A DNA stretch of 64,000 nucleotides, from NCBI GenBank assembly GCA_945888455.1, contig CAMCZV010000001.1, positions 104,582-168,581 on the forward strand. The letters run 5' to 3'. Below the pieces are notes generated by a model, which was not told the DNA's origin, did no database searches, and saw only the letters and a program-made list of their open reading frames with translations. Source of the stretch: Candidatus Finniella inopinata (GTDB taxonomy: Bacteria; Pseudomonadota; Alphaproteobacteria; Holosporales; Holosporaceae). A program made the translations under genes and the position numbers. Positions 9,026 through 18,186 of this stretch are shown here, in pieces. Every line of letters starts with the position of its first letter. Position 1 is the first letter of the stretch.

Positions 9026-11356
9026 TCATAAATCGGAATATAATCCATGGTCAAAGCGTTGATCTTGTTGCAGCAATCCGCCAATGGTTTTTAATTGGAG
9101 AGACACCCCAACACTCCACCCAGGCTTGATGTCTTGCATGGAGTAATAGGATTTTTGAATGGTGAAATTAAACAATACGCACTCATTTTGATAGCCCATA
9201 CCAAATCCCACATCCATTAATTTCGGCCGTTCATCTGGGGTATAAAAATCATGGGTGGCAAAGGCTTTCAGCGTCCAAAAATTGCCTATTTTTGATGATA
9301 TCTTTAATATCAATTGATTATAATTGGTTTGTGATGATCGGGGTCTGTTCGGCTCATCACTCTGCCCAAAGGCGTAACTGCCTGAAATGGTGGCCCAATC
9401 TGCCCCCCCCTGCCACCCAATTTCTTGAAAACGCATGGTCTGATTTTGTGCATCCAAACGAAAACGATAAATAACATCTCCATAATCCAACTGTGCATCC
9501 AATTGTCCGACATAATCTGACTTTCCACGACGAATGCCCACCACATTTAATACAGGGTCTGGATCAACAAACGATTGGCTTTGACCCAAAAAAGCATGCA
9601 TGGATCCAAGGGAAAAATCGCCATTCCAATCCAGTCCGTAATTAATACGCGACCCTTGATCCAATCGATCATATCCTGCAAATCGGTTGTGATCGAACAC
9701 ATTGCTTTCATCAAAAATCAAGCTCTGGCTGTCCTCATTATAGGGCATTGGACCTGTAACCATGGGCCCAAGCAAAACCTGAACAACAGGACTGAACGTC
9801 CCCAATTTAGGCACCATCCATGGCATACGAGAAATCACTCCACACTGGGGAATGATTTGAGCCAGGGTAGAATAGGTCACAGATTCATGATTGATATAAG
9901 ACAATGGTTTTTCCATGGCATACAGGGTTGTCCCCGTTGCAGCAAATACATCAAAGGTTTGCCCCCAAGGCGTGACGTTTCGAGAATCCCATTGAACGCC
10001 AGTATGAACACGCTGCATCCGATTGCCTTGTTTGCGGTACAACGACAAAGTGCTGAAATCAGCCGATATTGTGCTGCCTTTCCACAGTGGATTAGACTGA
10101 TAGGTATACCGAATTTCTGGCAAAATATAGGGTATGGTGCTTTGCCGATCTTCTGGCTGTAACCCACGATAATTCAAAGCACGGATATTCCAATAATGAC
10201 AGTCATCAAAACGTTCTAATGTGGCGTGCGATGGCAAAAATGTGGCTTGACTCTGTCCAAAAAACGTTCGAGTTTCCAAAAATGTTTCATCACTAACCCA
10301 CCACTGTTCTGCAGAAAATTTCCAATACTCATTCATGCTAAAATCGGTTTTTCCATGGAAAAATCCACGCAAAGCCGGTATGGAATACTTCAGATCTTTC
10401 TGGCCCAACCCCACACCATCTTCATCATCAAAAGGTATGGGTTCGCCTCCGATTTGTTCTCGATTTTTTGGGTTATACCACCCCGTTTGATAAAAAGATG
10501 GATTGATGGCCCCCTCGATCATGGTGTTATGGCGGTTTGTATGCCCTCTGTATTTGGCTGCCAATAAACCTCCTGCACGCGTGGTGATGTATGGCGTCCA
10601 GGTGATGTCATGTTCTGGGCTGATGGCCCAAAAATAGGGCACGCCCAAGTAAGCTCCCAATTGAGCATTCATCCCCACATCAGGTGAAACAATTCCGCTG
10701 GCACGTGTGGTGGGTACATAAAAATAGGGTAAATAGGCCACAGGCATGCCCAAAACAGAAAAGTGAGCATCTGTATATTCCGTTCGTTGACGTGTTTTAT
10801 TCAAGACAATTTCTCTGGCATGCACGGACCATAACGGGTTTCCGTATGATTTTCCAAAAGAATCCACACACAAGGCACACGGCGTGTATGACCCCATACT
10901 CAACGTTGTTCCAGTCTTGCTATGCTGAATATTTTGTGCGGTAAAGCGTTCTTGGGACGATGAAAATCCCCGAACACACTTCATCTGTCCTGTTTCCTGA
11001 TCCAATGCAATACGAACCTGTTCACAATGAACGATTGTGCCATTTCCATACATAATAATGACATTCCCCTTGGCAGAAACCGTATTGGTTTTCGGATGAA
11101 ATTGCATGGAATCGGCCGTGATTTTTGTTCCGCCTTGGGATAGTGCAACCCGTCCCTTGGCATCCACCTGCCCCGTTTGTTCATGAATGCAACCAGCCAG
11201 AGTCTGCAAAACGATCGGCTCTTTTTTGGATTTTTGAAAGGCGTTTAAATCTAAGTTTGGACCTTGTCTTACCCCATCATCCGTTTTCCAAGCCGACAAG
11301 CCCAACGCCATAATCAACAAAATCATCCAACGGTATTCGCGTCGCAAAACCACCAT
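9026..11356 (-). CDS. lptD: LPS-assembly outer-membrane protein LptD
   Basis: Outer-membrane beta-barrel that, with LptE, inserts lipopolysaccharide in the outer leaflet. I start at the ATG at 11356 rather than the GTG at 11365. The N-terminus carries a hydrophobic signal segment (WMILLIMALGLSAW), then an OstA-like jellyroll (KITADSMQFHPKTNTVSAKG) near residues 75-115. The LptD core includes LGMPVAYLPYFYVPTTRASG, and the remaining ~500 residues have the alternating aromatic/polar pattern of a barrel. Length, about 776 residues, is usual for alphaproteobacteria. A stand-alone gene; surA and pdxA, often next to it, are missing. Confidence 0.94.
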   Translation of the reverse strand: MVVLRREYRWMILLIMALGLSAWKTDDGVRQGPNLDLNAFQKSKKEPIVLQTLAGCIHEQTGQVDAKGRVALSQGGTKITADSMQFHPKTNTVSAKGNVIIMYGNGTIVHCEQVRIALDQETGQMKCVRGFSSSQERFTAQNIQHSKTGTTLSMGSYTPCALCVDSFGKSYGNPLWSVHAREIVLNKTRQRTEYTDAHFSVLGMPVAYLPYFYVPTTRASGIVSPDVGMNAQLGAYLGVPYFWAISPEHDITWTPYITTRAGGLLAAKYRGHTNRHNTMIEGAINPSFYQTGWYNPKNREQIGGEPIPFDDEDGVGLGQKDLKYSIPALRGFFHGKTDFSMNEYWKFSAEQWWVSDETFLETRTFFGQSQATFLPSHATLERFDDCHYWNIRALNYRGLQPEDRQSTIPYILPEIRYTYQSNPLWKGSTISADFSTLSLYRKQGNRMQRVHTGVQWDSRNVTPWGQTFDVFAATGTTLYAMEKPLSYINHESVTYSTLAQIIPQCGVISRMPWMVPKLGTFSPVVQVLLGPMVTGPMPYNEDSQSLIFDESNVFDHNRFAGYDRLDQGSRINYGLDWNGDFSLGSMHAFLGQSQSFVDPDPVLNVVGIRRGKSDYVGQLDAQLDYGDVIYRFRLDAQNQTMRFQEIGWQGGADWATISGSYAFGQSDEPNRPRSSQTNYNQLILKISSKIGNFWTLKAFATHDFYTPDERPKLMDVGFGMGYQNECVLFNFTIQKSYYSMQDIKPGWSVGVSLQLKTIGGLLQQDQRFDHGLYSDL

Positions 11357-11539
11357 TCCCGACACGATAACATTATACCATACAGTGTAAACGGAACATT
11401 ACCAGAATCCTAGCCAAGGGTTAATGGGATACCCCCTTAAAAACAGGCCATACCCCCGCAAGAATAGCGAATCCACCCCGTCAGAAAGGCCCAACCTGTG
11501 ACAGATCGCAGCCCCCCAACAAATCATGCCCAAGGACAC

Positions 11540-13336
11540 CTATTTTTTCAGTTTTAACACCTCGATAAAGGCTTTTTGAGGTACCTCGACGTTACCAAAT
11601 TGGCGCATTCTCTTTTTACCCTCTTTTTGCTTGTCCAACAGTTTGCGTTTACGGGTAATATCCCCACCATAACACTTGGCCGTGACATTTTTACGCTGTG
11701 CAGAAATGGTTTCACGGGCCACAATTTTACCCCCAATGGCGGCCTGAATGGCGATGGGGAATAATTGCTTTGGAATCAAATCTTTTAACCGTTCACATAC
11801 GGCCCGGCCCTTGTTTTGGGCTTTTTCTCTGGGCACAATGCTGGATAATGCATCCACGGGTTCACTATTTAATAAAATGCTCAGCTTGACCAAATCCCCA
11901 GGCTCATACCCATCAAATTGGTAATCAAAACTGGCATACCCACGGCTGACGGTTTTCAAGCAATCGTAAAAATCAAAGACCACTTCGTTTAAAGGCAATC
12001 GGTACGTAATCATGGCGCGTTTATCGGCCAAATAGGTAAAATCTTTTTGAAACCCACGACGTTCTGTTAATAACGTTAAAATAGACCCAACATACTCATC
12101 TGGCACCAAAATTGTGGCGCAAATCCAAGGTTCATGAATGGATTCCACCAGATTTGGTTCAGGCAAGTCCGATGGATTGTGGACCTCTAGAATGGTTCCT
12201 TTTTTCAAATGAACTTGGTAAACCACACTGGGCGCCGTGATGATTAAATCCAGATTGAATTCGCGAAACAGGCGTTCTTGAATGATTTCCAAATGCAACA
12301 ACCCCAAAAATCCACATCGATATCCCATCCCCAAAGCGGTGGAACTTTCTGGTTCAAAGGAAAAACTGGCATCGTTCAGGCGCAATTTATTCAAACTGTC
12401 TCGAAGACGTTCGTAATCGGGGCCTTCTACGGGAAACATGCTGCAAAAAACCACCGGAATCGATGGTTTAAAACCTGGCAATGCCTGGGCACACGGTCGA
12501 CTGTCCAAGGTCAAAGTATCGCCAATTTTACAATCTTGTACATGACGAATGTTCCCGCTGATGTACCCCATTTCCCCGCTGGACAAACAATCTACAGGCT
12601 TTGGATAGGGGGTAAAAATACCCACTTGCTCCATGGTGTATGTGGCATTGGCGGCCATCATTTTGATTTTGGTTTTGGGCAATAATTGGCCCTGCTTGAT
12701 GCGAACCAACACCACAACGCCCAAATACACATCATACCAACTGTCCACCAATAAGGCTTGTAATGGCGCATCCTCGTCACCTTTTGGTGCGGGCAAACGT
12801 TCCACAATGGCTTCCAGCACATCATCGATTCCAAACCCTGTTTTGGCCGAAACCTCGACAGCAGAATCCCCATCAATCCCAATATCATCCAATTGACGCC
12901 TTACAGCCTCTGGGTTGGCTGACGGCAAATCAATTTTGTTTAACACCGGAATAATGGTGTGATCATGGGCAATGGCTTGGTATACCGTGGCCAATGTTTG
13001 CGCCTCGATGCCCTGACTGGCATCCACCACCAGAATGGATCCTTCGCATGCCGCCAACGATCGACTGACTTCGTACGCAAAATCCACATGCCCTGGCGTA
13101 TCCATCAAATTCAATTGATAGGTTTCCCCATTTTTTGCCGTATACGTTAACCGCACCGTCTGAGCCTTGATGGTAATACCACGCTCTCGCTCGATATCCA
13201 TGCTGTCCAAATATTGTTCTTTTTTGTGCCGAGGATCCAAATCGCTGCATCGCTCCAACAAACGATCGGCCAACGTGGATTTTCCATGATCAATATGGGC
13301 AATAATGGCGAAATTACGAATATGATCTTGGCGCAT
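11540..13336 (-). CDS. lepA: Elongation factor 4 (LepA)
   Basis: Ribosome-dependent GTPase that acts on stalled ribosomes or initiation complexes. It starts [20 protein letters not shown], containing the P-loop; DTPGHVDF (G3) and NKIDLPSA (G4) follow. Domains II, III and V and the LepA-specific C-terminal domain give 598 residues, the standard length. The C-terminus ends …EVLKLKK as in other LepA proteins. The gene stands alone between lptD and fabG on the same strand, with gaps of 98 to 183 bases. Confidence 0.97.
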   Translation of the reverse strand: MRQDHIRNFAIIAHIDHGKSTLADRLLERCSDLDPRHKKEQYLDSMDIERERGITIKAQTVRLTYTAKNGETYQLNLMDTPGHVDFAYEVSRSLAACEGSILVVDASQGIEAQTLATVYQAIAHDHTIIPVLNKIDLPSANPEAVRRQLDDIGIDGDSAVEVSAKTGFGIDDVLEAIVERLPAPKGDEDAPLQALLVDSWYDVYLGVVVLVRIKQGQLLPKTKIKMMAANATYTMEQVGIFTPYPKPVDCLSSGEMGYISGNIRHVQDCKIGDTLTLDSRPCAQALPGFKPSIPVVFCSMFPVEGPDYERLRDSLNKLRLNDASFSFEPESSTALGMGYRCGFLGLLHLEIIQERLFREFNLDLIITAPSVVYQVHLKKGTILEVHNPSDLPEPNLVESIHEPWICATILVPDEYVGSILTLLTERRGFQKDFTYLADKRAMITYRLPLNEVVFDFYDCLKTVSRGYASFDYQFDGYEPGDLVKLSILLNSEPVDALSSIVPREKAQNKGRAVCERLKDLIPKQLFPIAIQAAIGGKIVARETISAQRKNVTAKCYGGDITRKRKLLDKQKEGKKRMRQFGNVEVPQKAFIEVLKLKK

Positions 13337-13434
13337 GATAAAGACAGAACAGCAGTTTTATAAAACAATTATACAAGATTTTTTTACAAAAAACCCACTG
13401 TTTTATCATCACCTCTCCACATCTCTCGATGATC

Positions 13435-14199
13435 CTAAACCATACACAATCCGCCATTGACATGAATGGTTTGGCCCGTGATATATCCAGCCCGAGCATC
13501 GGCCAAAAATAACGCTGCAAAGGCAATTTCTTCTGGTGTTCCTACACGTTTCTTGGGAATTTTTCTGATCCATTCTTGTAAATCCAAACCTGCCGTCATG
13601 GGCGTTTCAATAAATCCAGGGGCGATGGCATTCACCGTAATGGAACGACTGGCCCATTCCAAAGCCAATGCTTTGGTCAGTCCTGTCAACCCTGACTTGG
13701 CCGCAACATAATTGGATTGCCCTCCATTGCCAGTAAACGCCACCACAGAAGAAATGTTAATGATGCGGGCATACCCCTGCTGATCACCCAGAGTGGCCTC
13801 TTTAAGCACAGGAAATAAACCCCGACACAATAAAAATGGGGCGGTTAGATTGGTTTGGATGACCTCGTCCCAATCCTGATCCTTGATGCGCGGGGCCAAA
13901 CTGTTTTTGTTTGTCCCACCATTATTAATCAGTATATTCAATGGTATTTTTTCTTGCTTTATTTGTTCTATTACAGAATTCACAGAGTCACGATCCGATA
14001 AATCCATGGGCCAAATATCACAACGCTGTCCCAATTCATCTTTCAAACTCTGCAACACATCTGTACGCCGACCGGATAAATGCACATGAGCACCATGGGC
14101 ATGAAAAACCCGAGCAATAGCCTGACCAATGCCACCCGTTGCCCCTGTGATCAAGGCATGAGCCCCCAATAATGTCTGATTTGACACGAAACTGTTCAT
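13435..14199 (-). CDS. fabG: 3-oxoacyl-ACP reductase (FabG-type short-chain dehydrogenase)
   Basis: NADPH-dependent reduction of 3-oxoacyl-ACP in fatty-acid elongation. The Rossmann motif TGATGGIGQAIA lies at about residues 18-30. The catalytic triad is intact: Ser150/151, Tyr164 and Lys168 (SNYVAAKSG). The family NNAG motif reads NNGG here, a mild deviation. The C-terminal segment GYITGQTIHVNGGLCMV is typical of FabG. At 254 residues it is of family length. fabD, acpP and fabF, common neighbours, are absent. Another short-chain dehydrogenase activity cannot be fully excluded, but FabG is the best fit. Confidence 0.9.
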   Translation of the reverse strand: MNSFVSNQTLLGAHALITGATGGIGQAIARVFHAHGAHVHLSGRRTDVLQSLKDELGQRCDIWPMDLSDRDSVNSVIEQIKQEKIPLNILINNGGTNKNSLAPRIKDQDWDEVIQTNLTAPFLLCRGLFPVLKEATLGDQQGYARIINISSVVAFTGNGGQSNYVAAKSGLTGLTKALALEWASRSITVNAIAPGFIETPMTAGLDLQEWIRKIPKKRVGTPEEIAFAALFLADARAGYITGQTIHVNGGLCMV

Positions 14200-14249
14200 G
14201 ATAAAATGCTCTTGATAAAAAGATAGTTCAGCCTAGTCCAAGTGGGCTG

Positions 14250-14297
14250 CTCTGTAAAGACTACGCTCTAAGGCTCTGTAAAGACTACGCTCTAAGG
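14250..14297. repeat. Perfect 24-bp tandem duplication upstream of fabG
   Basis: Two adjacent identical 24-base units, 14250-14273 and 14274-14297, each starting CTCTGTAAAG and ending CTCTAAGG. A TGGGCTG heptamer flanks the pair on both sides. It sits in the spacer between the AsmA-like gene's stop and fabG's start. It may be a recent slippage duplication; no function is evident. Confidence 0.9.
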
Positions 14298-14321
14298 TGG
14301 GCTGTGATGGGTTATGGCCAT

Positions 14322-17300
14322 CTAATCTGTGACCTGGATCCGTGGTTTTTGATTGGGGTCACGAATTTTTTCCTTTTTAGACTTTTTAAACAACGGGATG
14401 TTTTTCAAAAAACCCAACTTGAAAATACTTAAGGGAACCGTCTTTATTTTTGGATCATTCCATGGTCCTGTGATTTTAAATTCTGATGATACCAACCCTT
14501 TTTTACCCCCTAAAAGCCAACCAAGCACAGGAAAATTGCTGAAAACGGTATTGAGGAAATTACTGGGAACCGATACACCTTGTAATTTAAATTGCCGTTG
14601 GTTAATATCCACCGTTCCCTTCAGCACCAACCCTAAATTAATCCCTTTGGCCACAGCATTTTCCAGTTTCAATTCACCGGATGAATATTTGAAATCCGCA
14701 TCTACCTGGTTAAACAGCACACCAGAGGAAAACAACTCTGTAAACAACGTCGGCGAAATGCTGGTCAATAATTTTCCCAATGCACCTAGCTTGGTTTTAA
14801 TCTGATCCACATGAATCTTGCCCATGTACACACCATCGGTATTTTGAGTCGCATCCAAATATAAATCTCCTCCTCGAATCCGTTGGGTAATGCCCAATCC
14901 GTTGCATACCGATCCCACATCCACCGTATCGGCCAGAATGTGGATATTCCCTCCTTGTAAGGGTTTCCACAATATGGATACGTATCCTGTTTTATTGCGC
15001 TTGGTATTATTGGCACGATGAACAGAGTAAAAGGACCCCTTGCTCCATAAAAAATGGTTCCAAAAACTGCTCGATTTTAGCATGATGCTGGGGGCACTGC
15101 CCGATAATTGTAAATGAACCTGATCCACGGTGATGGTTTGAAAGCGTATGCTGTCACAGGCCAAATCCAAATCAATGCCAATAGAATTTCCTTTTTTATG
15201 TGAGACAACAGCAGGCAAAGCTGGGATTGGTTTTTTGAGAGGTGCTGTTCCTGTGGGTTTTAAGGGCGATAAGTTCAAAACAGGAGCCCTGAAAAACAGC
15301 CGGTGATGCCCACCTTTTTGTAAGACACTCCATAAATGCTCCCAGTGCCCAGCCTTGTGATCACTCGCAAATGCATAACGAAAAAACGCCTTGCCCAAGC
15401 GAATCTGACTGGTAATGGGCATTCTCGCCATACAATCGGCATGCACTTGACCTGAAACGTCATCGCCCTTCATGGATATATCCCAGGTTTTATCTGATTT
15501 TTTAACATGAATACCCAGTTTTTTCCCCACTGGCTTTTTCCAATCCAGCCAAGGTAATGCGCAGGCACAGGAACTGAAATCTATATCCACATCCCACAAA
15601 CTCTTTTTATACGACCCCCTGACACTGGTTTTCCCCTGAAGATAGGGGGCCACAGGCAGACCACTGAGTGTTGAAATGTGACCAGCATTGGGATGGGCAG
15701 AAAACTGAAACGCATCGTTTTTCCATAACCAATTTACAGGAATGCCATTGGCCAAACCTTTTCCTGTTATGCTGGATTCTTTTTGATCATGATCAATCAC
15801 CAGATGGGTGTTTTGCACATGAATGTCATGGTTTGCCAACAAAAAATGAAATCCAGCATTGGAGATATTGCTGTGCAGATTCAAATGAATGTCATCGTCT
15901 GCAATCACAGGTCGCAGAGGAAAATGCCCGGAAATATGGGTCATGGCCACCCCTGTTAAATGGCGAATATCCATACCTGTATGGCCAGACCACTGTAATA
16001 ATCTGGGAAACAGGGTGGCCAATGGCCCCACCAGATTGGTATCTAGTTTTAAAACAGGGGTGCTGCTCAGAGAAATGATCACACGGCCACTGCATTGATG
16101 CTGGTCCATTACAGCCTGTTTAATGGCGATATCAAATCCATTTTTGTCAAAGGTGCTAACCGCATTGATTTTAAGGATGGTTGGCATTTGGCTTTTAATA
16201 GACAATCCCAAATCTTGCAGTTGAAACGTGCCGTGACAATCCAAATCCCCTGGGGCTTTTCCAGCATCTTTTTTGGAAATAACAACAGCCGCTTTTGTAA
16301 TGGCCCCTGTATGAACGTGATTTAAAATCCATCGGCGTGTTAATGATGTTTGGGGGATTTCTGGCCACAGGTGATGCCATTTTGAGATGGGAATGGAACC
16401 ACGATTTATCCCCGTTTTAATCACAAAATCCGATGCACTGGTACCGGTGCATTGGGCGTATATCTGCGCTTGATCCAGATCTATTTTGGCCGAAATATGC
16501 AACGGCGATTGATCCGATTTCATGACGTTGATGGAACCATTGGATACAACAACCCCAGGCTGCTTTGGATTTTTTTTAACCGTATTGCTGAAAAGCACCC
16601 CAGGAATGATGCTTTTCCCGTGTTGTTTTAATGCCCACTGTATGGACCAATTCCCCAAACCTGTTGGATCCATTGCCCATCGGGCCTTTCCATTACCAGA
16701 TACTCCAACAGGACCCAGCCCCAAAAATCCCGTATTGATGGTGACAGGATGAATCAATGCTGAAACATTGCCGCCTGTTTTATCGTGGTGTATATCCAAA
16801 CAGATTAGGGGACGTTTTCGATCTTGGGGTTGTATGAATTGGGATTGCGGCACCCCCATAAAATGGCCTGGATCAGAAAGAATACTGATTTTGCCCTTTT
16901 CCCAACGTACATTCCAAAAGGATACCATGTCATCGCCGTTGGGAAAAAACACAGCATCTTTATCGCGTTTTTCAGACTGTCCTGGCTGTGCCCACTGTGG
17001 CAACGTTCCAAACAGTGTCACATTTTTAATGCTGCCCGATCCATTGACAATAAATGGAATGATGGCAAAGGGTGAAAAATCATTGCCGCCAGAATTCAAC
17101 ACCTGGTTTAAATGAATGCGCAACCCCATCATATCCATATGATGAAGGCATATCCTTCCCGCAGCCCACCCCAAACTCAATCGCATGTTGTCTAAACAAC
17201 CGCCTTGAAATTCGATGTTTCTGGCACCCAAAACCCACCGACGGGTTCCTTTGGCGTCTTTTCCAAGAAACACATCCGCATTTTTAATGCCTCTTCCTTT

Positions 17301-17435
17301 TAACCATGGGGCGTAATACGGTTTCAAGAATCCCAGCTCTATGACATGGCCGTGCATCAAAAAATGATGCAACCCAAAGGACACAGCCCCCAGGGCACCC
17401 AAAAAAATGATGAAAAAGAACGGCAATCGTTTCAT
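14322..17435 (-). CDS. AsmA-like / YhdP-type giant envelope protein
   Basis: Probable inner-membrane-anchored periplasmic protein of the AsmA/DUF3971 superfamily, whose members (YhdP, TamB, YdbH) bridge the periplasm and are linked to phospholipid transport to the outer membrane. It has a single N-terminal membrane helix (about residues 4-24, LPFFFIIFLGALGAVSFG), then ~1000 residues of beta-rich sequence. The C-terminal block LKLENAVAKGINLGLVLKG and the end (GPWNDPKIKTVPLS) match the AsmA C-terminal region. Length is 1037 residues. The superfamily is clear; assignment to YhdP rather than a relative is inference. The opposite side faces a 250-base AT-rich spacer shared with ihfB. Confidence 0.8.
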   Translation of the reverse strand: MKRLPFFFIIFLGALGAVSFGLHHFLMHGHVIELGFLKPYYAPWLKGRGIKNADVFLGKDAKGTRRWVLGARNIEFQGGCLDNMRLSLGWAAGRICLHHMDMMGLRIHLNQVLNSGGNDFSPFAIIPFIVNGSGSIKNVTLFGTLPQWAQPGQSEKRDKDAVFFPNGDDMVSFWNVRWEKGKISILSDPGHFMGVPQSQFIQPQDRKRPLICLDIHHDKTGGNVSALIHPVTINTGFLGLGPVGVSGNGKARWAMDPTGLGNWSIQWALKQHGKSIIPGVLFSNTVKKNPKQPGVVVSNGSINVMKSDQSPLHISAKIDLDQAQIYAQCTGTSASDFVIKTGINRGSIPISKWHHLWPEIPQTSLTRRWILNHVHTGAITKAAVVISKKDAGKAPGDLDCHGTFQLQDLGLSIKSQMPTILKINAVSTFDKNGFDIAIKQAVMDQHQCSGRVIISLSSTPVLKLDTNLVGPLATLFPRLLQWSGHTGMDIRHLTGVAMTHISGHFPLRPVIADDDIHLNLHSNISNAGFHFLLANHDIHVQNTHLVIDHDQKESSITGKGLANGIPVNWLWKNDAFQFSAHPNAGHISTLSGLPVAPYLQGKTSVRGSYKKSLWDVDIDFSSCACALPWLDWKKPVGKKLGIHVKKSDKTWDISMKGDDVSGQVHADCMARMPITSQIRLGKAFFRYAFASDHKAGHWEHLWSVLQKGGHHRLFFRAPVLNLSPLKPTGTAPLKKPIPALPAVVSHKKGNSIGIDLDLACDSIRFQTITVDQVHLQLSGSAPSIMLKSSSFWNHFLWSKGSFYSVHRANNTKRNKTGYVSILWKPLQGGNIHILADTVDVGSVCNGLGITQRIRGGDLYLDATQNTDGVYMGKIHVDQIKTKLGALGKLLTSISPTLFTELFSSGVLFNQVDADFKYSSGELKLENAVAKGINLGLVLKGTVDINQRQFKLQGVSVPSNFLNTVFSNFPVLGWLLGGKKGLVSSEFKITGPWNDPKIKTVPLSIFKLGFLKNIPLFKKSKKEKIRDPNQKPRIQVTD

Positions 17436-17621
17436 AAAAAGTGGATCACGTCGAAAAAATAGGTGCTGTTTTCAAAATTGGCAAAACAAATCAAATACAC
17501 ACCAACATTGTAAAATAATTTAAAATCAATAGCCATCAAACAGCGGATTATTTTTCAAAGATTAAAAATGCCTATTTCATTAGGAAAATACCGGGATATC
17601 AATGAAAAATCACCCGTTTTT

Positions 17622-17653
17622 TTGACATTATATTAAAAAATAAAAACTAGGAT
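17622..17653 (+). promoter_or_regulatory. Weak candidate promoter for ihfB
   Basis: A perfect -35 TTGACA occurs at 17622-17627 in AT-rich sequence about 60 bases before the ihfB start. The best downstream hexamer, TAGGAT at 17648-17653, gives a long 20-base spacer, so the match is imperfect. Confidence 0.3.
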
Positions 17654-17685
17654 AAAGATACACTTTTACAAGAACGAATTTTAAA

Positions 17686-18030
17686 ATGACAAAAAAAGAT
17701 CTCGTTATGGCCGTTTGTGCCGCCAATCCCAGCACCAGTCGACAAGCAATCGAAGACGCAACCCATTTAGTTTTTGAAATGATGAAGTTTTATTTGGGGC
17801 ACCATCAACGTGTGGAATTACGTGGCTTTGGTATTTTTTCTGTACGTACCCGCTCAGGCCATAAAGCACACAATCCTCAAACCGGGGAAATGCTTTGGGT
17901 TCCAGAAAAAAGCGTCCCCTTTTTCAGGCCCAGCAGCGCGCTAAAGGATTCTCTGAAAAAGACCATTGCTCCCGTAAAAAATCGTACGTTTTTTGCAACC
18001 TTGACCCAGGCCGTCAGAGACATGATTTAA
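17686..18030 (+). CDS. ihfB: HU/IHF-family DNA-bending protein, IHF beta-like
   Basis: Small nucleoid protein that bends DNA, probably as a dimer with an IHF-alpha partner not present here. The dimerisation helices (KDLVMAVCAANPSTSRQAIE) are followed by the beta-arm region RVELRGFGIFSVRTRSGHKA and NPQTGEMLWVPEKSVPFFRP. The central GFGIFSV and NPQTGE blocks match IHF-beta better than HU. At 114 residues it is longer than usual by about 15, from a basic C-terminal extension. ATG 17686 has only weak ribosome-site match. It is convergent with gyrA. Confidence 0.88.
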   Translation: MTKKDLVMAVCAANPSTSRQAIEDATHLVFEMMKFYLGHHQRVELRGFGIFSVRTRSGHKAHNPQTGEMLWVPEKSVPFFRPSSALKDSLKKTIAPVKNRTFFATLTQAVRDMI

Positions 18031-18186
18031 TGAAATCAGAACTTGGCAGAGATCATAGAATAGAATCAGAGCCTAGACGGCATGATTCACACCGCCTCTG
18101 CCCAATCAACCCAAAAATCCAGGATAGGGTACAGTAATGGACCCTAAGCCCACAGAACACCCAAACCCATCCAGGAAGACAAGAAC

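Noticed and set aside
9575-10162. 195-codon plus-strand open frame
   Set aside because: Antisense to the well-supported lptD barrel region; no family or ribosome site.
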